The translations under genes and the position numbers were made by a program. From contig RQOL01000863.1 of assembly GCA_013076295.1 (NCBI GenBank), positions 62,001-126,000 on the forward strand: DNA of 64,000 nucleotides, read 5' to 3'. Each line of letters opens with the position of its first letter. Position 1 is the first letter of the stretch. This DNA comes from Sanderia malayensis (lineage: Eukaryota; Cnidaria; Scyphozoa; Semaeostomeae; Pelagiidae). Positions 14,170 to 28,530 of this stretch are shown here, in pieces. The notes under the pieces are model-generated. The model was not told the origin of the DNA. It saw only the letters and a program-made list of their open reading frames with translations, and ran no database searches.

Positions 14170-16228
14170 AACGTTAACACGGATTCATGTGTAAATTGTG
14201 GGAATAAATGTTAATATCACTGAAAACAAGTAAAAAATGTTGTTTTTTAAGGAGTGTGAACTGTAGTTATGGGGATTTATCCATAAATTATGGGAAGGAA
14301 CGTTCATATCGGATTCATGTGTAAATTGTGGGAATGAACGTTAATATCGGTTTCATGTTGAAATTGTGGGAATGAATGTTAATATCACTGAAAACAAATA
14401 AATAACGGTGTATTTTAAAGAGTGTGAGCAGTAGTTATGGGGATTTATGCATAAATTGTGGGAACGAACGCTCATATCGGATTCATGTGTAAATTGTGGG
14501 AATGAACGTTAATATCGCAATCATGTTTAAATTGTGGGAATGAATGTTAATATCACTGAAAACAAGTAAATAAGGGTGTGTTTTAAGGAGTGTGAGCAGT
14601 AGTTATGTGCACTCTTGTGTAAATTGTGGGAGGGAACGTTAATATCGGATTCACGTGTAAATTGTGGGAATAAATGTTAATATCACTGAAAACAAGTAAA
14701 TAAGGGTGTTTTTTATACCTTTTAGCTGCAGTTACTTGGATTCAAGGGTAAATTGTGGGAATGGGTATCAATATCAATGAAAAGACGTACCCAAAGATGC
14801 ATTCCATATAGTTTTAGCTATGGTAACGTGGATTCATTTGAAAGTTGTGGGAATGAATTTTAATTTCGGATTCATTGTAAAATGTGGTAATATTTCTTAT
14901 TATCACTAAGAACAAGTAAATAAAAGTGCAATTTAATTTTTTTTAGTTGAAATTACGTGGGCTCATGTGTAAATTGTGGGAATGAACATTATTATGGAAT
15001 TCATGCGTATGTTGTGGGAAGGAACGTTAATATCGGATTCTTGTGTAAACTGTTGGAATGAGTGTCATTATCATCAGTGAAAAAGGGTAACCAAAGATGA
15101 ATTCAATGAAGTTTTAGTTGTTGTTACGTGGAGTCATTTGAAAATTGTGGGAATTAATTTTAATATCGGATTCATGTGTAAATTGTGGGAATAAATTTTA
15201 ATATCACTGAAAACAAGTAAATAAGGGTGTTTTTTAATACCTTTTAGCTGCAGTTAAATGGATTCATGCGTAAATTTTGGGAATGGGTGTCAATATCAGT
15301 GAAAAGACTTAACCAAAGATGCATTCCGTATAGTTTTAGCTGTGGTTACTTGGATTAATTTTAAAATTGTGGGAATGAATGTTAATATCACTGAAAACAA
15401 ATAAATAACGGTGTATTTTAAAGAGTGTGAGCAGTAGTTATGGGGACTCATGTGCAAATTGTGGGAAGGAACGTTAATATCGGATTCATGTGTAAATTGT
15501 GGGAATAAATGTTAATATCACTGAAAACAAGTAAATAAGGGTGTTTTTTAATACCTTTTTGCTGCAGTTACTTGGATTCATGCGTAAATTGTGGGAATGG
15601 GTGTCAATATCAGGGAAAAGACGTAACCAAAGATGCCTTCCAATTAGTTTTAGCTGTGCTTACGTGGATTCAATTGAAAATTGTAGGAATTGATTATAAT
15701 ATCGGATTCATTGTAAATTGTGGGAATAGATGTAATTATCACTAAAGACATGTAAATAAAGTTGTACCTTATTATGTTTTAGCGGAATTTACGTGGATTC
15801 ATGTGTAACTTGTGGGAATGAACGTTATTATTGGATTCATGTGTTAACTTGTGGGAGTGAACGTTAATATCGGATTCATGTTTAACTTGTGGGAATGAAT
15901 GTTAATAACACTGAAAACCAGTAAGTAAGAGGGTATTTTAAAGAGTGTGAGCTGTAGTTATGGGGATTTATGCGTAAATTGTGGGAAAGAACGTTTCTAT
16001 CGGATTCATGTGTAAATTCTGGAAATGAAAGTTAATATGGGATTCATGTGTAAATTGTTGGAAGGAACATTAATATCAGATTCATTTTTAAATTGTGGGA
16101 ATGAATGTTAATATCACTGAGAACAGGTAAATAAGTGATTATTTTAATACTTTTTAGCTACCGTTACATGGGCTCATGTGTAAATTGTGGGAATGAACGT
16201 TAATATCGCAATCATGTTTAAATTGTGG
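14170..16228. repeat. Second copy of the long-range repeat that opens the window
   Basis: This copy begins with the same AACGTTAACACGG as position 1 and stays near-identical for about 2.06 kb. It then continues into a 1,691-bp tandem repeat of itself instead of the 1,040-bp duplication found after the first copy. Confidence 0.9.
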
Positions 16229-17240
16229 GAATGAATGTTAATATCACTGAAAACAAGTAAATAAGGGTGTGTTTTAAGGAGTGTGAGCAGTAGTTATGTG
16301 CACTCTTGTGTAAATTGTGGGAGGGAACGTTAATATCGGATTCACGTGTAAATTGTGGGAATAAATGTTAATATCACTGAAAACAAGTAAATAAGGGTGT
16401 TTTTTAATACCTTTTAGCTGCAGTTACTTGGATTCAAGGGTAAATTGTGGGAATGGGTATCAATATCAATGAAAAGACGTACCCAAAGATGCATTCCATA
16501 TAGTTTTAGCTATGGTTACGTGGATTCATTTGAAAGTTGTGGGAATGAATTTTAATTTCGGATTCATTGTAAAATGTGGTAATATTTCTTATTATCACTA
16601 AGAACAAGTAAATAAAAGTGCAATTTAATTTTTTTTAGTTGAAATTACGTGGGCTCATGTGTAAATTGTGGGAATGAACATTATTATGGAATTCATGCGT
16701 ATGTTGTGGGAAGGAACGTTAATATCGGATTCTTGTGTAAACTGTTGGAATGAGTGTCATTATCATCAGTGAAAAAGGGTAACCAAAGATGAATTCCATG
16801 AAGTTTTAGTTGTTGTTACGTGGAGTCATTTGAAAATTGTGGGAATTAATTTTAATATCGGATTCATGTGTAAATTGTGGGAATAAATTTTAATATCACT
16901 GAAAACAAGTAAATAAGGGTGTTTTTTAATACCTTTTAGCTGCAGTTAAATGGATTCATGCGTAAATTTTGGGAATGGGTGTCAATATCAGTGAAAAGAC
17001 TTAACCAAAGATGCATTCCGTATAGTTTTAGCTGTGGTTACTTGGATTAATTTTAAAATTGTGGGAATGAATGTTAATATCACTGAAAACAAATAAATAA
17101 CGGTGTATTTTAAAGAGTGTGAGCAGTAGTTATGGGGACTCATGTGCAAATTGTGGGAAGGAACGTTAATATCGGATTCATGTGTAAATTGTGGGAATAA
17201 ATGTTAATATCACTGAAAACAAGTAAATAAGGGTGTATTT
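14500..17240. repeat. Tandem 1,691-bp unit, 1.6 copies
   Basis: TCATGTTTAA at 14,521 recurs at 16,212, and TTTTAAGGAG at 14,581 recurs at 16,272, an offset of 1,691 bp. The second copy runs from about 16,191 and diverges near 17,240, at the conserved stretch TAAGGGTGT in a B block. That break is where the younger satellite domain begins. Confidence 0.88.
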
Positions 17241-17574
17241 TAATACCTTTTAGCTGCAGTTACATGGATTGATGTGTAAATTGTGGGAACGAGTGTCAAT
17301 ATCATCAATGAAAAGAGTTAACCAAAGACGCCTTCCAATTAGTTTTAGCTGTGGATACGTGGATTCATTGGAAAGTTGTGGGAATGAATTTTATTATCGG
17401 ATTCATTGTAAAATGTGGCAATATATGTTTATATCACTATAAACATGTAAAAAAAGGTGTAATTTAATTTTTTTGGCTCAAAATACGTGGATTCATGTGA
17501 AAATTGTGGGAATGAACGTTAATATCGGACTCATGTTTAAATTGTGGGAAAAAATGTTAATATCACAGAAAACA

Positions 17575-20204
17575 AGTAAATAAGGGTGTATTTTAATACG
17601 TTTTAGCTGCAGTTACATGGATTCATGTGTAAATTGTGGGAATGGGTGTCAATATCAGTGAAAAGACGTAACCAAAGATGCATTCCATAAAGTTTTACCT
17701 GTGGTTACGTGGATTCATTTGAAAATTCTGGGAATGAATTTTTATATCGGATTCATTGTAAAATGTGGTAATATATGTTATTATCACTAAGAACATGTAA
17801 ATAAAGGTGTACTTTAATTGGTTTGAGCTCAAGATACGTGGATTTATGTGTAAATTGTGGGAATAAACGTTACTATCGGATTTATGATTAATTGCGGCAA
17901 TGAATGTTGATATCACTGAAAACAAGTAAATAAGCGTGTTTTTTAATACCTTTTAGCAGCAGTTACATGGATTCATGCGTAAATTGCGGGAATGGGTGTC
18001 AATATCAGTGAAAAGACGTAACCAAAGATTTATTCCATATAGGTTTAGCTGTTGTTACGTGGATTCACTTGAAAATTGTGGGAATTAATTTTAATATCGG
18101 ATTCATTGTAAATTGTGGGAATAGATGTAATTATAACTAAGAAACATGTAAATAAAGATGTATTTTATTATGTTTTAGCTGCAATTACGTGGCTTCATGT
18201 GTAAATTGTGGGAATGAGTGGCAATATCTTCAGTGAAGAGAGGTAACCAAAGATGCCTTCCAATTAGTTTTAGCTGTGCTTACGGGGATTCATTTGAAAA
18301 TTGTGGGAAATATTTTTAATATCGGATTCATTATAAATGGTGGGAATAGATGTAATTATCACTGAAATTATGTAAATAAAGTTGTACTTTATTATGTTTT
18401 AGCTGAATTTACGTGGATTCATGTGTAAATTGTGGGAATGAACGTTAATATCGGATTCATGTGTAAATTGTTGGAATAAATGTTAATATCACTGAAACAA
18501 GTCAATAAGGGTGTTTTTTAATACCTTTTAGCAGCAGTTACATGGATTCATGCGTAAATTGTGGGAATGGGTGTCAATATCATTGAAAAGACGTAACCAA
18601 AGATGCATTCCATATAGTTTTAGCTGTGCTTACGGGGATTCATTTGAAAAATGTGGGAAATACTTTTAATATCCGATTCATTGTAAATTGTGGGAATAGA
18701 TGTAATTATCACTGAAATTATGTAAATAAAGTTGCACTTTATTATGTTTTAGTTGAATTCACGTGGATTCATGTGTAAATTGTGGGAATGAACGTTATTA
18801 TCGGATTCATGGGTTAACTTGTGGGAGTGAACGTTAATATCGGATTCATGTTTAACTGGTGGGATTGAATGTTAATATCACCGAAAACCAGTAAATAAGG
18901 GTGTATTTTAATACGTTTTAGCTGCAGTTACATGGATTCATGTGTAAATTGTGGGAATGGGTGTCAATATCAGTGAAAAGACGTAACCAAAGATGCATTC
19001 CATAAAGTTTTAGTTGTGGTTACGTGGATTCATTTGAAAAATGTGGGAATGAATTTTTATATCGGATTCATTGTAAAATGTGGTAATATATGTTATTATC
19101 ACTAAGAACATGTAAATAAAGGTGTACTTTAATTGGTTTGAGCTCAAGATACGTGGATTTATGTGTAAATTGTGGGAATAAACGTTACTATCGGATTTAT
19201 GATTAATTGCGGCAATGAATGTTGATATCACTGAAAACAAGTAAATAAGCGTGTTTTTTAATACCTTTTAGCAGCAGTTACATGGATTCATGCGTAAATT
19301 GCGGGAATGGGTGTCAATATCAGTGAAAAGACGTAACCAAAGATTTATTCCATATAGGTTTAGCTGTTGTTACGTGGATTCACTTGAAAATTGTGGGAAT
19401 TAATTTTAATATCGGATTCATTGTAAATTGTGGGAATAGATGTATTTATAACTAAGAAACATGTAAATAAAGATGTATTTTATTATGTTTTAGCTGCAAT
19501 TACGTGGCTTCATGTGTAAATTGTGGGAATGAGTGGCAATATCTTCAGTGAAGAGAGGTAACCAAAGATGCCTTCCAATTAGTTTTAGCTGTGCTTACGG
19601 GGATTCATTTGAAAATTGTGGGAAATATTTTTAATATCGGATTCATTATAAATGGTGGGAATAGATGTAATTATCACTGAAATTGTGTAAATAAAGTTGT
19701 ACTTTATTATGTTTTAGCTGAATTTACGTGGATTCATGTGTAAATTGTGGGAATGAACGTTAATATCGGATTCATGTGTAAATTGTTGGAATAAATGTTA
19801 ATATCACTGAAACAAGTCAATAAGGGTGTTTTTTAATACCTTTTAGCTGCAGTTACATGGATTCATGCGTAAATTGTGGGAATGGGTGTCAATATCATTG
19901 AAAAGACGTAACCAAAGATGCATTCCATATAGTTTTAGCTGTGCTTACGGGGATTCATTTGAAAATTGTGGGAAATACTTTTAATATCCGATTCATTGTA
20001 AATTGTGGGAATAGATGTAATTATCACTGAAATTATGTAAATAAAGTTGCACTTTATTATGTTTTAGTTGAATTCACGTGGATTCATGTGTAAATTGTGG
20101 GAATGAACGTTATTATCGGATTCATGTGTTAACTTGTGGGAGTGAACGTTAATATCGGATTCATGTTTAACTGGTGGGATTGAATGTTAATATCACCGAA
20201 AACC
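17575..20204. repeat. Tandem pair of 1,315-bp units
   Basis: The copies are about 17,575-18,889 and 18,890-20,204. The GTGTATTTTAATACG stretch at 17,586 recurs at 18,901, and the GATTAATTGCGG landmark at 17,886 recurs at 19,201. The copies are near-identical; visible differences include ATTATGTAAATAAAG versus ATTGTGTAAATAAAG near 18,370 and 19,683. Confidence 0.88.
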
Positions 20205-23200
20205 AGTAAATAAGGGTGTCTTTTAATACCTTTTAGCTGCAGTTACTTGGATTCATGCGTAAATTGTGGGAATGGGTGTCAATATCAGTGAAAAGACGTA
20301 TCCAAAGATGCATTTCATATAGTTTTAGTTGTGGTTACGTGGATTCATTTGAAAATCGTGGGAATTAATTTTAATATCGGATTCATTGTAAATTGTGCGA
20401 ATAGATGTAGTTATCACTAAAAACATGTAAATAAAGGTCTACTTTATTATGTTTTAGCTCAATTTACGTGGATTCATGTGTAAATTGAGGGAATGAACGT
20501 TATTACCGGATTCATGTGTTAACTTGTGGGAGTGAACGTTAATATCGGATTCATGTTTAACTTGTGGGAATGAATCTTAACATCACTTGAAACCAGTAAG
20601 TATTAGTGTATTTTAAAGAGTGTGAACTGTAGTTATGGGGATTGATGCGTAAATTTTGGGAAAGAACGTTACTATCGGATTCATGTGTAAATTCTGGGAA
20701 TGAAAGTTATTATAGGATTCATGTGTAAATTGTTGGCATAAGTAACAATATCATCAGTGAAAAGAGGTAAGCAAAGATGCCTTCCAATTAGTTTTAGCTG
20801 TGTCTACGTGGATTCATTTGAAAATGGTGGGAATTAATTATAATATCGGATTCATTGTAAATTGTGGGAATAGATGTAATTATCACTAAAAGCATGTAAA
20901 TAAAGTTGTACCTTATTATGTTTTAGCTGAATTTACTTGGATTCATGTGTAAATTGTGGGAATGAACCTTATTACCGGATTCATGTGTTAACTTGTGGGA
21001 ATGAACGTTAATATCGGTTTGATGTTGAAATTGTGGGAATGAATGTTAATATCACTGAAAACAAATAAATAACGGTGTATTTTAAAGAGTGTGAGCAGTA
21101 GTTATGGGGATTTATGCATAAATTGTGGGAAGGAACGTTCATATCGGATTCATGTGTAAATTGTGGGAATGAACGTTAATATCGCAATCATGTTTAAATT
21201 GTGGGAATGAATGTTAATATCCCTGAAAACAAGTAAATAAGGGTGTGTTTTAAGGAGTGTGAGCAGTAGTTATGGGGACTCTTGTGTAAATTGTGGGAAG
21301 GAACGTTAATATCGGAATCACGTGTAAATTGTGGGAATAAATGTTAATATCACTGAAAACAGGTAAATAAGGGTGTAATTTAATACCTTTTAGCTGCAGT
21401 TACATGGATTCATGCTTTAATTGTGGGAATGGGTGTCAATAAAATGAAAATAGTTAACCGAAGATGCATTCCATAAAGTTTTAGCTGTGGTTACGTGGAT
21501 TCATTTGAAAAATGTGGGAATGAATTTTTATATCGGATTCATTGTAAAATGTGGTAATATATGTTATTATCACTAAGAACATGTAAATAAAGGTGTACTT
21601 TAATTGGTTTGAGCTCAAGATACGTGGATTTATGTGTAAATTGTGGGAATAAACGTTACTATCGGATTTATGATTAATTGCGGCAATAAATGTTGATATC
21701 ACTGAAAACAAGTAAATAAGCATGTTTTTTAATACCTTTTAGCAGCAGTTACATGGATTCATGCGTAAATTGCGGGAATGGGTGTCAATATCAGTGAAAA
21801 GACGTAACCAAAGATTTATTCCATATAGGTTTAGCTGTTGTTACGTGGATTCACTTGAAAATTGTGGGAATTAATTTTAATATCGGATTCATTGTAAATT
21901 GTGGGAATAGATGTAATTATAACTAACAACATGTAAATAAAGATGTATTTTATTATGTTTTAGCTGCAATTACGTGGCTTCATGTGTAAATTGTGGGAAT
22001 GAGTGGCAATATCTTCAGTGAAGAGAGGTAACCAAAGATGCCTTCCAATTAGTTTTAGCTGTGCTTACGGGGATTCATTTGAAAATTTTGGGAAATATTT
22101 TTAATATCGGATTCATTATAAATGGTGGGAGTAGATGTAGTTATCACTGAAATTATGTAAATAAAGTTGTACTTTATTATGTTTTAGCTGAATTTACGTG
22201 GATTCATGTGTAAATTGTGGGAATGAACGTTAATATCGGATTCATGTGTAAATTGTTGGAATAAATGTTAATATCACTGAAACAAGTCAATAAGGGTGTT
22301 TTTTAATACCTTTTAGCTGCAGTTACATGGATTCATGCGTAAATTGTGGGAATGGGTGTCAATATCATTGAAAAGACGTAACCAAAGATGCATTCCATAT
22401 AGTTTTAGCTGTGCTTACGAGGATTCATTTGAAAATTGTGGGAAATACTTTTAATATCCGATTCATTGTAAATTGTGGGAATAGATGTAATTAGCACTGA
22501 AATTATGTAAATAAAGTTGCACTTTATTATGTTTTAGTTGAATTTACGTGGATTCATGTGTAAATTGTGGGAATGAACGTTATTATCGGATTCATGTGTT
22601 AACTTGTGGGAGTGAACGTTAATATCGGATTTATGTTTAACTGGTGGGATTGAATGTTAATATCACTGAAAACCAGTAAATAAGGGTGTCTTTTAATACC
22701 TTTTAGCTGCAGTTACTTGGATTCATGCGGAAATTGTGGGAATGGGTGTCAATATCAGTGAAAAGACGTATCCAAAGATGCATTTCATATAGTTTTAGTT
22801 GTGGTTACGTGGATTCATTTGAAAATCGTGGGAATTAATTTTAATATCGGATTCATTGTAAATTGTGCGAATAGATGTAATTATCACTAAAAACATTTAA
22901 ATAAAGGTCTACTTTATTATGTTTTAGCTCAATTTACGTGGATTCATGTGTAAATTATGGGAATGAACGTTATTACCGGATTCATGTGTTAACTTGTGGG
23001 AGTGAACGTTAATATCGGATTCATGTTTAACTTGTGGGAATGAATCTTAACATCACTTGAAACCAGTAAGTATTAGTGTATTTTAAAGAGTGTGAACTGT
23101 AGTTATGGGGATTGATGCGTAAATTGTGGGAAAGAACGTTACTATCGGATTCATGTGTAAATTCTGGGAATGAAAGTTAATATAGGATTCATGTGTAAAT

Positions 23201-26200
23201 TGTTGGCATAAGTAACAATATCATCAGTGAAAAGAGGTAAGCAAAGATGCCTTCCAATTAGTTTTAGCTGTGTCTACGTGGATTCATTTGAAAATGGTGG
23301 GAATTAATTATAATATCGGATTCATTGTAAATTGTGGGAATAGATGTAATTATCACTAAAAGCATGTAAATAAAGTTGTACCTTATTATGTTTTAGCTGA
23401 ATTTACTTGGATTCATGTGTAAATTGTGGGAATGAACCTTATTACCGGATTCATGTGTTAACTTGTGGGAATGAACGTTAATATCGGTTTGATGTTGAAA
23501 TTGTGGGAATGAATGTTAATATCACTGAAAACAAATAAATAACGGTGTATTTTAAAGAGTGTGAGCAGTAGTTATGGGGATTTATGCATAAATTGTGGGA
23601 AGGAACGTTCATATCGGATTCATGTGTAAATTGTGGGAATGAACGTTAATATCGCAATCATGTTTAAATTGTGGGAATGAATGTTAATATCCCTGAAAAC
23701 AAGTAAATAAGGGTGTGTTTTAAGGAGTGTGAGCAGTAGTTATGGGGACTCTTGTGTAAATTGTGGGAAGGAACGTTAATATCGGAATCACGTGTAAATT
23801 GTGGGAATAAATGTTAATATCACTGAAAACAGGTAAATAAGGGTGTAATTTAATACCTTTTAGCTGCAGTTACATGGATTCATGCTTTAATTGTGGGAAT
23901 GGGTGTCAATAAAATGAAAATAGGTAACCAAAGATGCATTCCATATAGTTTAAGCTGTGGTTACGTGGATTCATTTGAAAGTTGTGAGAATGAATTTTTA
24001 TAGCGGATTCATTGTAAAATGTGGTAATATATGTTATTATCACTAAGAACATGTAAATAAAGGTGTATTTTAATTGGTTTGAGCTCAAGATACGTGGATT
24101 TATGTGTAAATTGTGGGAATAAACGTTACTATCGGATTTATGATTAATTGCGGCAATGAATGTTGATATCACTGAAAACAAGTAAATAAGCATGTTTTTT
24201 AATACCTTTTAGCAGCAGTTACATGGATTCATGCGTAAATTGCGGGAATGGGTGTCAATATCAGTGAAAAGACGTAACCAAAGATTTATTCCATATAGGT
24301 TTAGCTGTTGTTACGTGGATTCACTTGAAAATTGTGGGAATTAATTTTAATATCGGATTCATTGTAAATTGTGGGAATAGATGTAATTATAACTAACAAC
24401 ATGTAAATAAAGATGTATTTTATTATGTTTTAGCTGCAATTACGTGGCTTCATGTGTAAATTGTGGGAATGAGTGGCAATATCTTCAGTGAAGAGAGGTA
24501 ACCAAAGATGCCTTCCAATTAGTTTTAGCTGTGCTTACGGGGATTCATTTGAAAATTGTGGGAAATATTTTTAATATCGGATTCATTATAAATGGTGGGA
24601 GTAGATGTAATTATCACTGAAATTATGTAAATAAAGTTGTACTTTATTATGTTTTAGCTGAATTTACGTGGATTCATGTGTAAATTGTGGGAATGAACGT
24701 TAATATCGGATTCATGTGTAAATTGTTGGAATAAATGTTAATATCACTGAAACAAGTCAATAAGGGTGTTTTTTAATACCTTTTAGCTGCAGTTACATGG
24801 ATTCATGCGTAAATTGTGGGAATGGGTGTCAATATCATTGAAAAGACGTAACCAAAGATGCATTCCATATAGTTTTAGCTGTGCTTACGAGGATTCATTT
24901 GAAAATTGTGGGAAATACTTTTAATATCCGATTCATTGTAAATTGTGGGAATAGATGTAATTAGCACTGAAATTATGTAAATAAAGTTGCACTTTATTAT
25001 GTTTTAGTTGAATTTACGTGGATTCATGTGTAAATTGTGGGAATGAACGTTATTATCGGATTCATGTGTTAACTTGTGGGAGAGAACGTTAATATCGGAA
25101 TTATGTTTAACTGGTGGGATTGAATGTTAATATCACTGAAAACCAGTAAATAAGGGTGTCTTTTAATACCTTTTAGCTGCAGTTACTTGGATTCATGCGT
25201 AAATTGTGGGAATGGGTGTCAATATCAGTGAAAAGACGTATCCAAAGATGCATTTCATATAGTTTTAGTTGTGGTTGCGTGGATTCATTTGAAAATCGTG
25301 GGAATTAATTTTAATATCGGATTCATTGTAAATTGTGCGAATAGATGTAGTTATCACTAAAAACATGTAAATAAAGGTTTACTTTATTATGTTTTAGCTC
25401 AATTTACGTGGATTCATGTGTAAATTGTGGGAATGAACGTTATTACCGGATTCATGTGTTAACTTGTGGGAGTGAACGTTAATATCGGATTCATGTTTAA
25501 CTTGTGGGAATGAATCTTAACATCACTTGAAACCAGTAAGTATTAGTGTATTTTAAAGAGTGTGAACTGTAGTTATGGGGATTGATGCGTAAATTGTGGG
25601 AAAGAACGTTACTATCGGATTCATGTGTAAATTCTGGGAATGAAAGTTAATATAGGATTCATGTGTAAATTGTTGGCATAAGTAACAATATCATCAGTGA
25701 AAAGAGGTAAGCAAAGATGCCTTCCAATTAGTTTTAGCTGTGTCTACGTGGATTCATTTGAAAATGGTGGGAATTAATTATAATATCGGATTCATTGTAA
25801 ATTGTGGGAATAGATGTAATTATCACTAAAAGCATGTAAATAAAGTTGTACCTTATTATGTTTTAGCTGAATTTACTTGGATTCATGTGTAAATTGTGGG
25901 AATGAACCTTATTACCGGATTCATGTGTTAACTTGTGGGAATGAACGTTAATATCGGTTTGATGTTGAAATTGTGGGAATGAATGTTAATATCACTGAAA
26001 ACAAATAAATAACAGTGTATTTTAAAGAGTGTGAGCAGTAGTTATGGGGATTTATGCATAAATTGTGGGAAGGAACCTTCATATCGGATTCATGTGTAAA
26101 TTGTGGGAATGAACGTTAATATCGCAATCATGTTTAAATTGTGGGAATGAATGTTAATATCCCTGAAAACAAGTAAAAAAGGGTGTGTTTTAAGGAGTGT

Positions 26201-27161
26201 GAGCAGTAGTTATGGGGACTCTTGTGTAAATTGTGGGAAGGAACGTTAATATCGGAATCACGTGTAAATTGTGGGAATAAATGTTAATATCACTGAAAAC
26301 AGGTAAATAAGGGTGTAATTTAATACCTTTTAGCTGCAGTTACATGGATTCATGCTTTAATTGTGGGAATGGGTGTCAATAACATGAAAATAGGTAACCA
26401 AAGATGCATTCCATATAGTTTAAGCTGTGGTTACGTGGATTCATTTGAAAGTTGTGAGAATGAATTTTTATATCGGATTCATTGTAAAATGTGGTAATAT
26501 ATGTTATTATCACTAAGAACATGTAAATAAAGGTGTACTTTAATTGGTTTGAGCTCAAGATACGTGGATTTATGTGTAAATTGTGGGAATAAACGTTACT
26601 ATCGGATTTATGATTAATTGCGGCAATGAATGTTGATATCACTGAAAACAAGTAAATAAGCATGTTTTTTAATACCTTTTAGCAGCAGTTACATCGATTC
26701 ATGCGTAAATTGCGGGAATGGGTGTCAATATCAGTGAAAAGACGTAACCAAAGATTTATTCTATATAGGTTTAGCTGTTGTTACGTGGATTCACTTGAAA
26801 ATTGTGGGAATTAATTTTAATATCGGATTCATTGTAAATTGTGGGAATAGATGTAATTATAACTAACAACATGTAAATAAAGATGTATTTTATTATGTTT
26901 TAGCTGCAATTACGTGGCTTCATGTGTAAATTGTGGGAATGAGTGGCAATATGTTCAGTGAAGAGAGGTAACCAAAGATGCCTTCCAATTAGTTTTAGCT
27001 GTGCTTACGGGGATTCATTTGAAAATTGTGGGAAATATTTTTAATATCGGATTCATTATAAATGGTGGGAGTAGATGTAATTATCACTGAAATTATGTAA
27101 ATAAAGTTGTACTTTATTATGTTTTAGCTGAATTTACGTGGATTCATGTGTAAATTGTGGG
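19010..27161. repeat. Array of 2,470-bp higher-order repeats, about 3.3 copies
   Basis: TAAGGGTGTCTTTTAATACC recurs at 20,211, 22,681 and 25,151, exactly 2,470 bp apart. The alignment extends back to about 19,010 and forward to about 27,161, where the last copy switches to GGGAAGGAACG. A hand parse of one unit (24,171-26,640) gives 38 A blocks and 19 B blocks. Some A blocks depart from 38 bp: 37 bp with GGATTCATTGTAAATTG, 39 bp with GTGTTAACTTG, or 41 bp with an extra ATC or TTC. Confidence 0.93.
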
Positions 27162-27349
27162 AAGGAACGTTAATATCGGAATCACGTGTAAATTGTGGGA
27201 ATAAATGTTAATATCACTGAAAACAGGTAAATAAGGGTGTAATTTAATACCTTTTAGCTGCAGTTACATGGATTCATGCTTTAATTGTGGGAATGGGTGT
27301 CAATAACATGAAAATAGGTAACCAAAGATGCATTCCATATAGTTTTAGC

Positions 27350-28530
27350 TGTGGATACGTGGATTCATTGGAAAGTTGTGGGAATGAATTTTATTATCGG
27401 ATTCATTGTAAAATGTGGTAATATATGTTTATATCACTATAAACAAGTAAAAAAAGGTGTAATTTAATTTTTTTGGCTCACAATACGTGGATTCATGTGA
27501 AAATTGTGGGAATGAACGTTAATATCGGACTCATGTTTAAATTGTGGGAAAAATTGTTAATATCACAGAAAACAAGTAAATAAGGGTGTATTTTAATACG
27601 TTTTAGCTGCAGTTACATGGATTCATGTGTATATTGTGGGAATGGGTGTCAATATCAGTGAAAAGATGTAACCAAAGATGCATTCCATAAAGTTTTAGCT
27701 GTGGTTACGTGGATTCATTTGAAAAATGTGGGAATGAATTTTTATATCGGATTCATTGTAAAATGTGGTAATATATGTTATTATCACTAAGAACATGTAA
27801 ATAAAGGTGTACTTTAATTGGTTTGAGCTCAAGATACGTGGATTTATGTGTAAATTGTGGGAATAAACGTTACTATCGGATTTATGATTAATTGCGGCAA
27901 TGAATGTTGATATCACTGAAAACAAGTAAATAAGCATGTTTTTTAATACCTTTTAGCAGCAGTTACATCGATTCATGCGTAAATTGCGGGAATGGGTGTC
28001 AATATCAGTGAAAAGACGTATCCAAAGATGCATTTCATATAGTTTTAGTTGTGGTTACGTGGATTCATTTGAAAATCGTGGGAATTAATTTTAATATCGG
28101 ATTCATTGTAAATTGTGCGAATAGATGTAGTTATCACTAAAAACATGTAAATAAAGGTCTACTTTATTATGTTTTAGCTCAATTTACGTGGATTCATGTG
28201 TAAATTGTGGGAATGAACGTTATTATCTGATTCATGTGTTAACTTGTGGGAGTGAACGTTAATATCGGATTCATGTTTAACTTGTGGGAATGAATCTTAA
28301 CATCACTTGAAACCAGTAAGTATTAGTGTATTTTAAAGAGTGTGAACTGTAGTTATGGGGATTGATGCGTAAATTGTGGGAAAGAACGTTACTATCGGAT
28401 TCATGTGTAAATTTTGGGAATGAGCGTTATTATCGGATTCATGTGTTAACTTGTGGGAGTGAACGTTAATATCGGATTTATGTTTAACTGGTGGGATTGA
28501 ATGTTAATATCACTGAAAACCAGTAAATAA
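27350..28530. repeat. Composite block of about 1.2 kb reused at 30,550 and 33,254
   Basis: The stretch starting with GTGGATACGTGGATTC and ending at TAAGGGTGTCTTTT appears here, at about 30,550-31,728 and at about 33,254-34,432. The left joint here lies inside a B block at TTTTAGCTGTGG. Upstream is the 2,470-bp unit type, while at the other two sites upstream is a different B variant (ACGCCTTCCAATTAG). The block has therefore been joined to different neighbours without losing register. Confidence 0.8.

Larger units (their letters stand above)
1..17240. repeat. Satellite domain I: heterogeneous two-block tandem array
   Basis: The whole stretch consists of about 38-bp A blocks (start GGATTCATG, centre TTGTGGGAATG, end TTAATATC) and about 54-bp B blocks (start ACTGAAAAC or AGTGAAAAG, with TTTTAGCTG near the end), all in one orientation. 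Block order is less regular than after 17.2 kb and copies differ more. Internal duplications at offsets of 206, 298, 1,040, 1,691, 3,495 and about 14,169 bp are listed separately. The stretches 3,101-4,285 and 12,067-14,169 hold the same blocks in orders that I do not see tandemly duplicated, although 13,450-13,930 resembles 540-1,000 and 3,700-4,200. I see no gene. Several block variants that dominate the later domain, such as the AAGTAACAATATCATC type near 8,570, occur here singly, so this may be the older source array. Confidence 0.95.
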
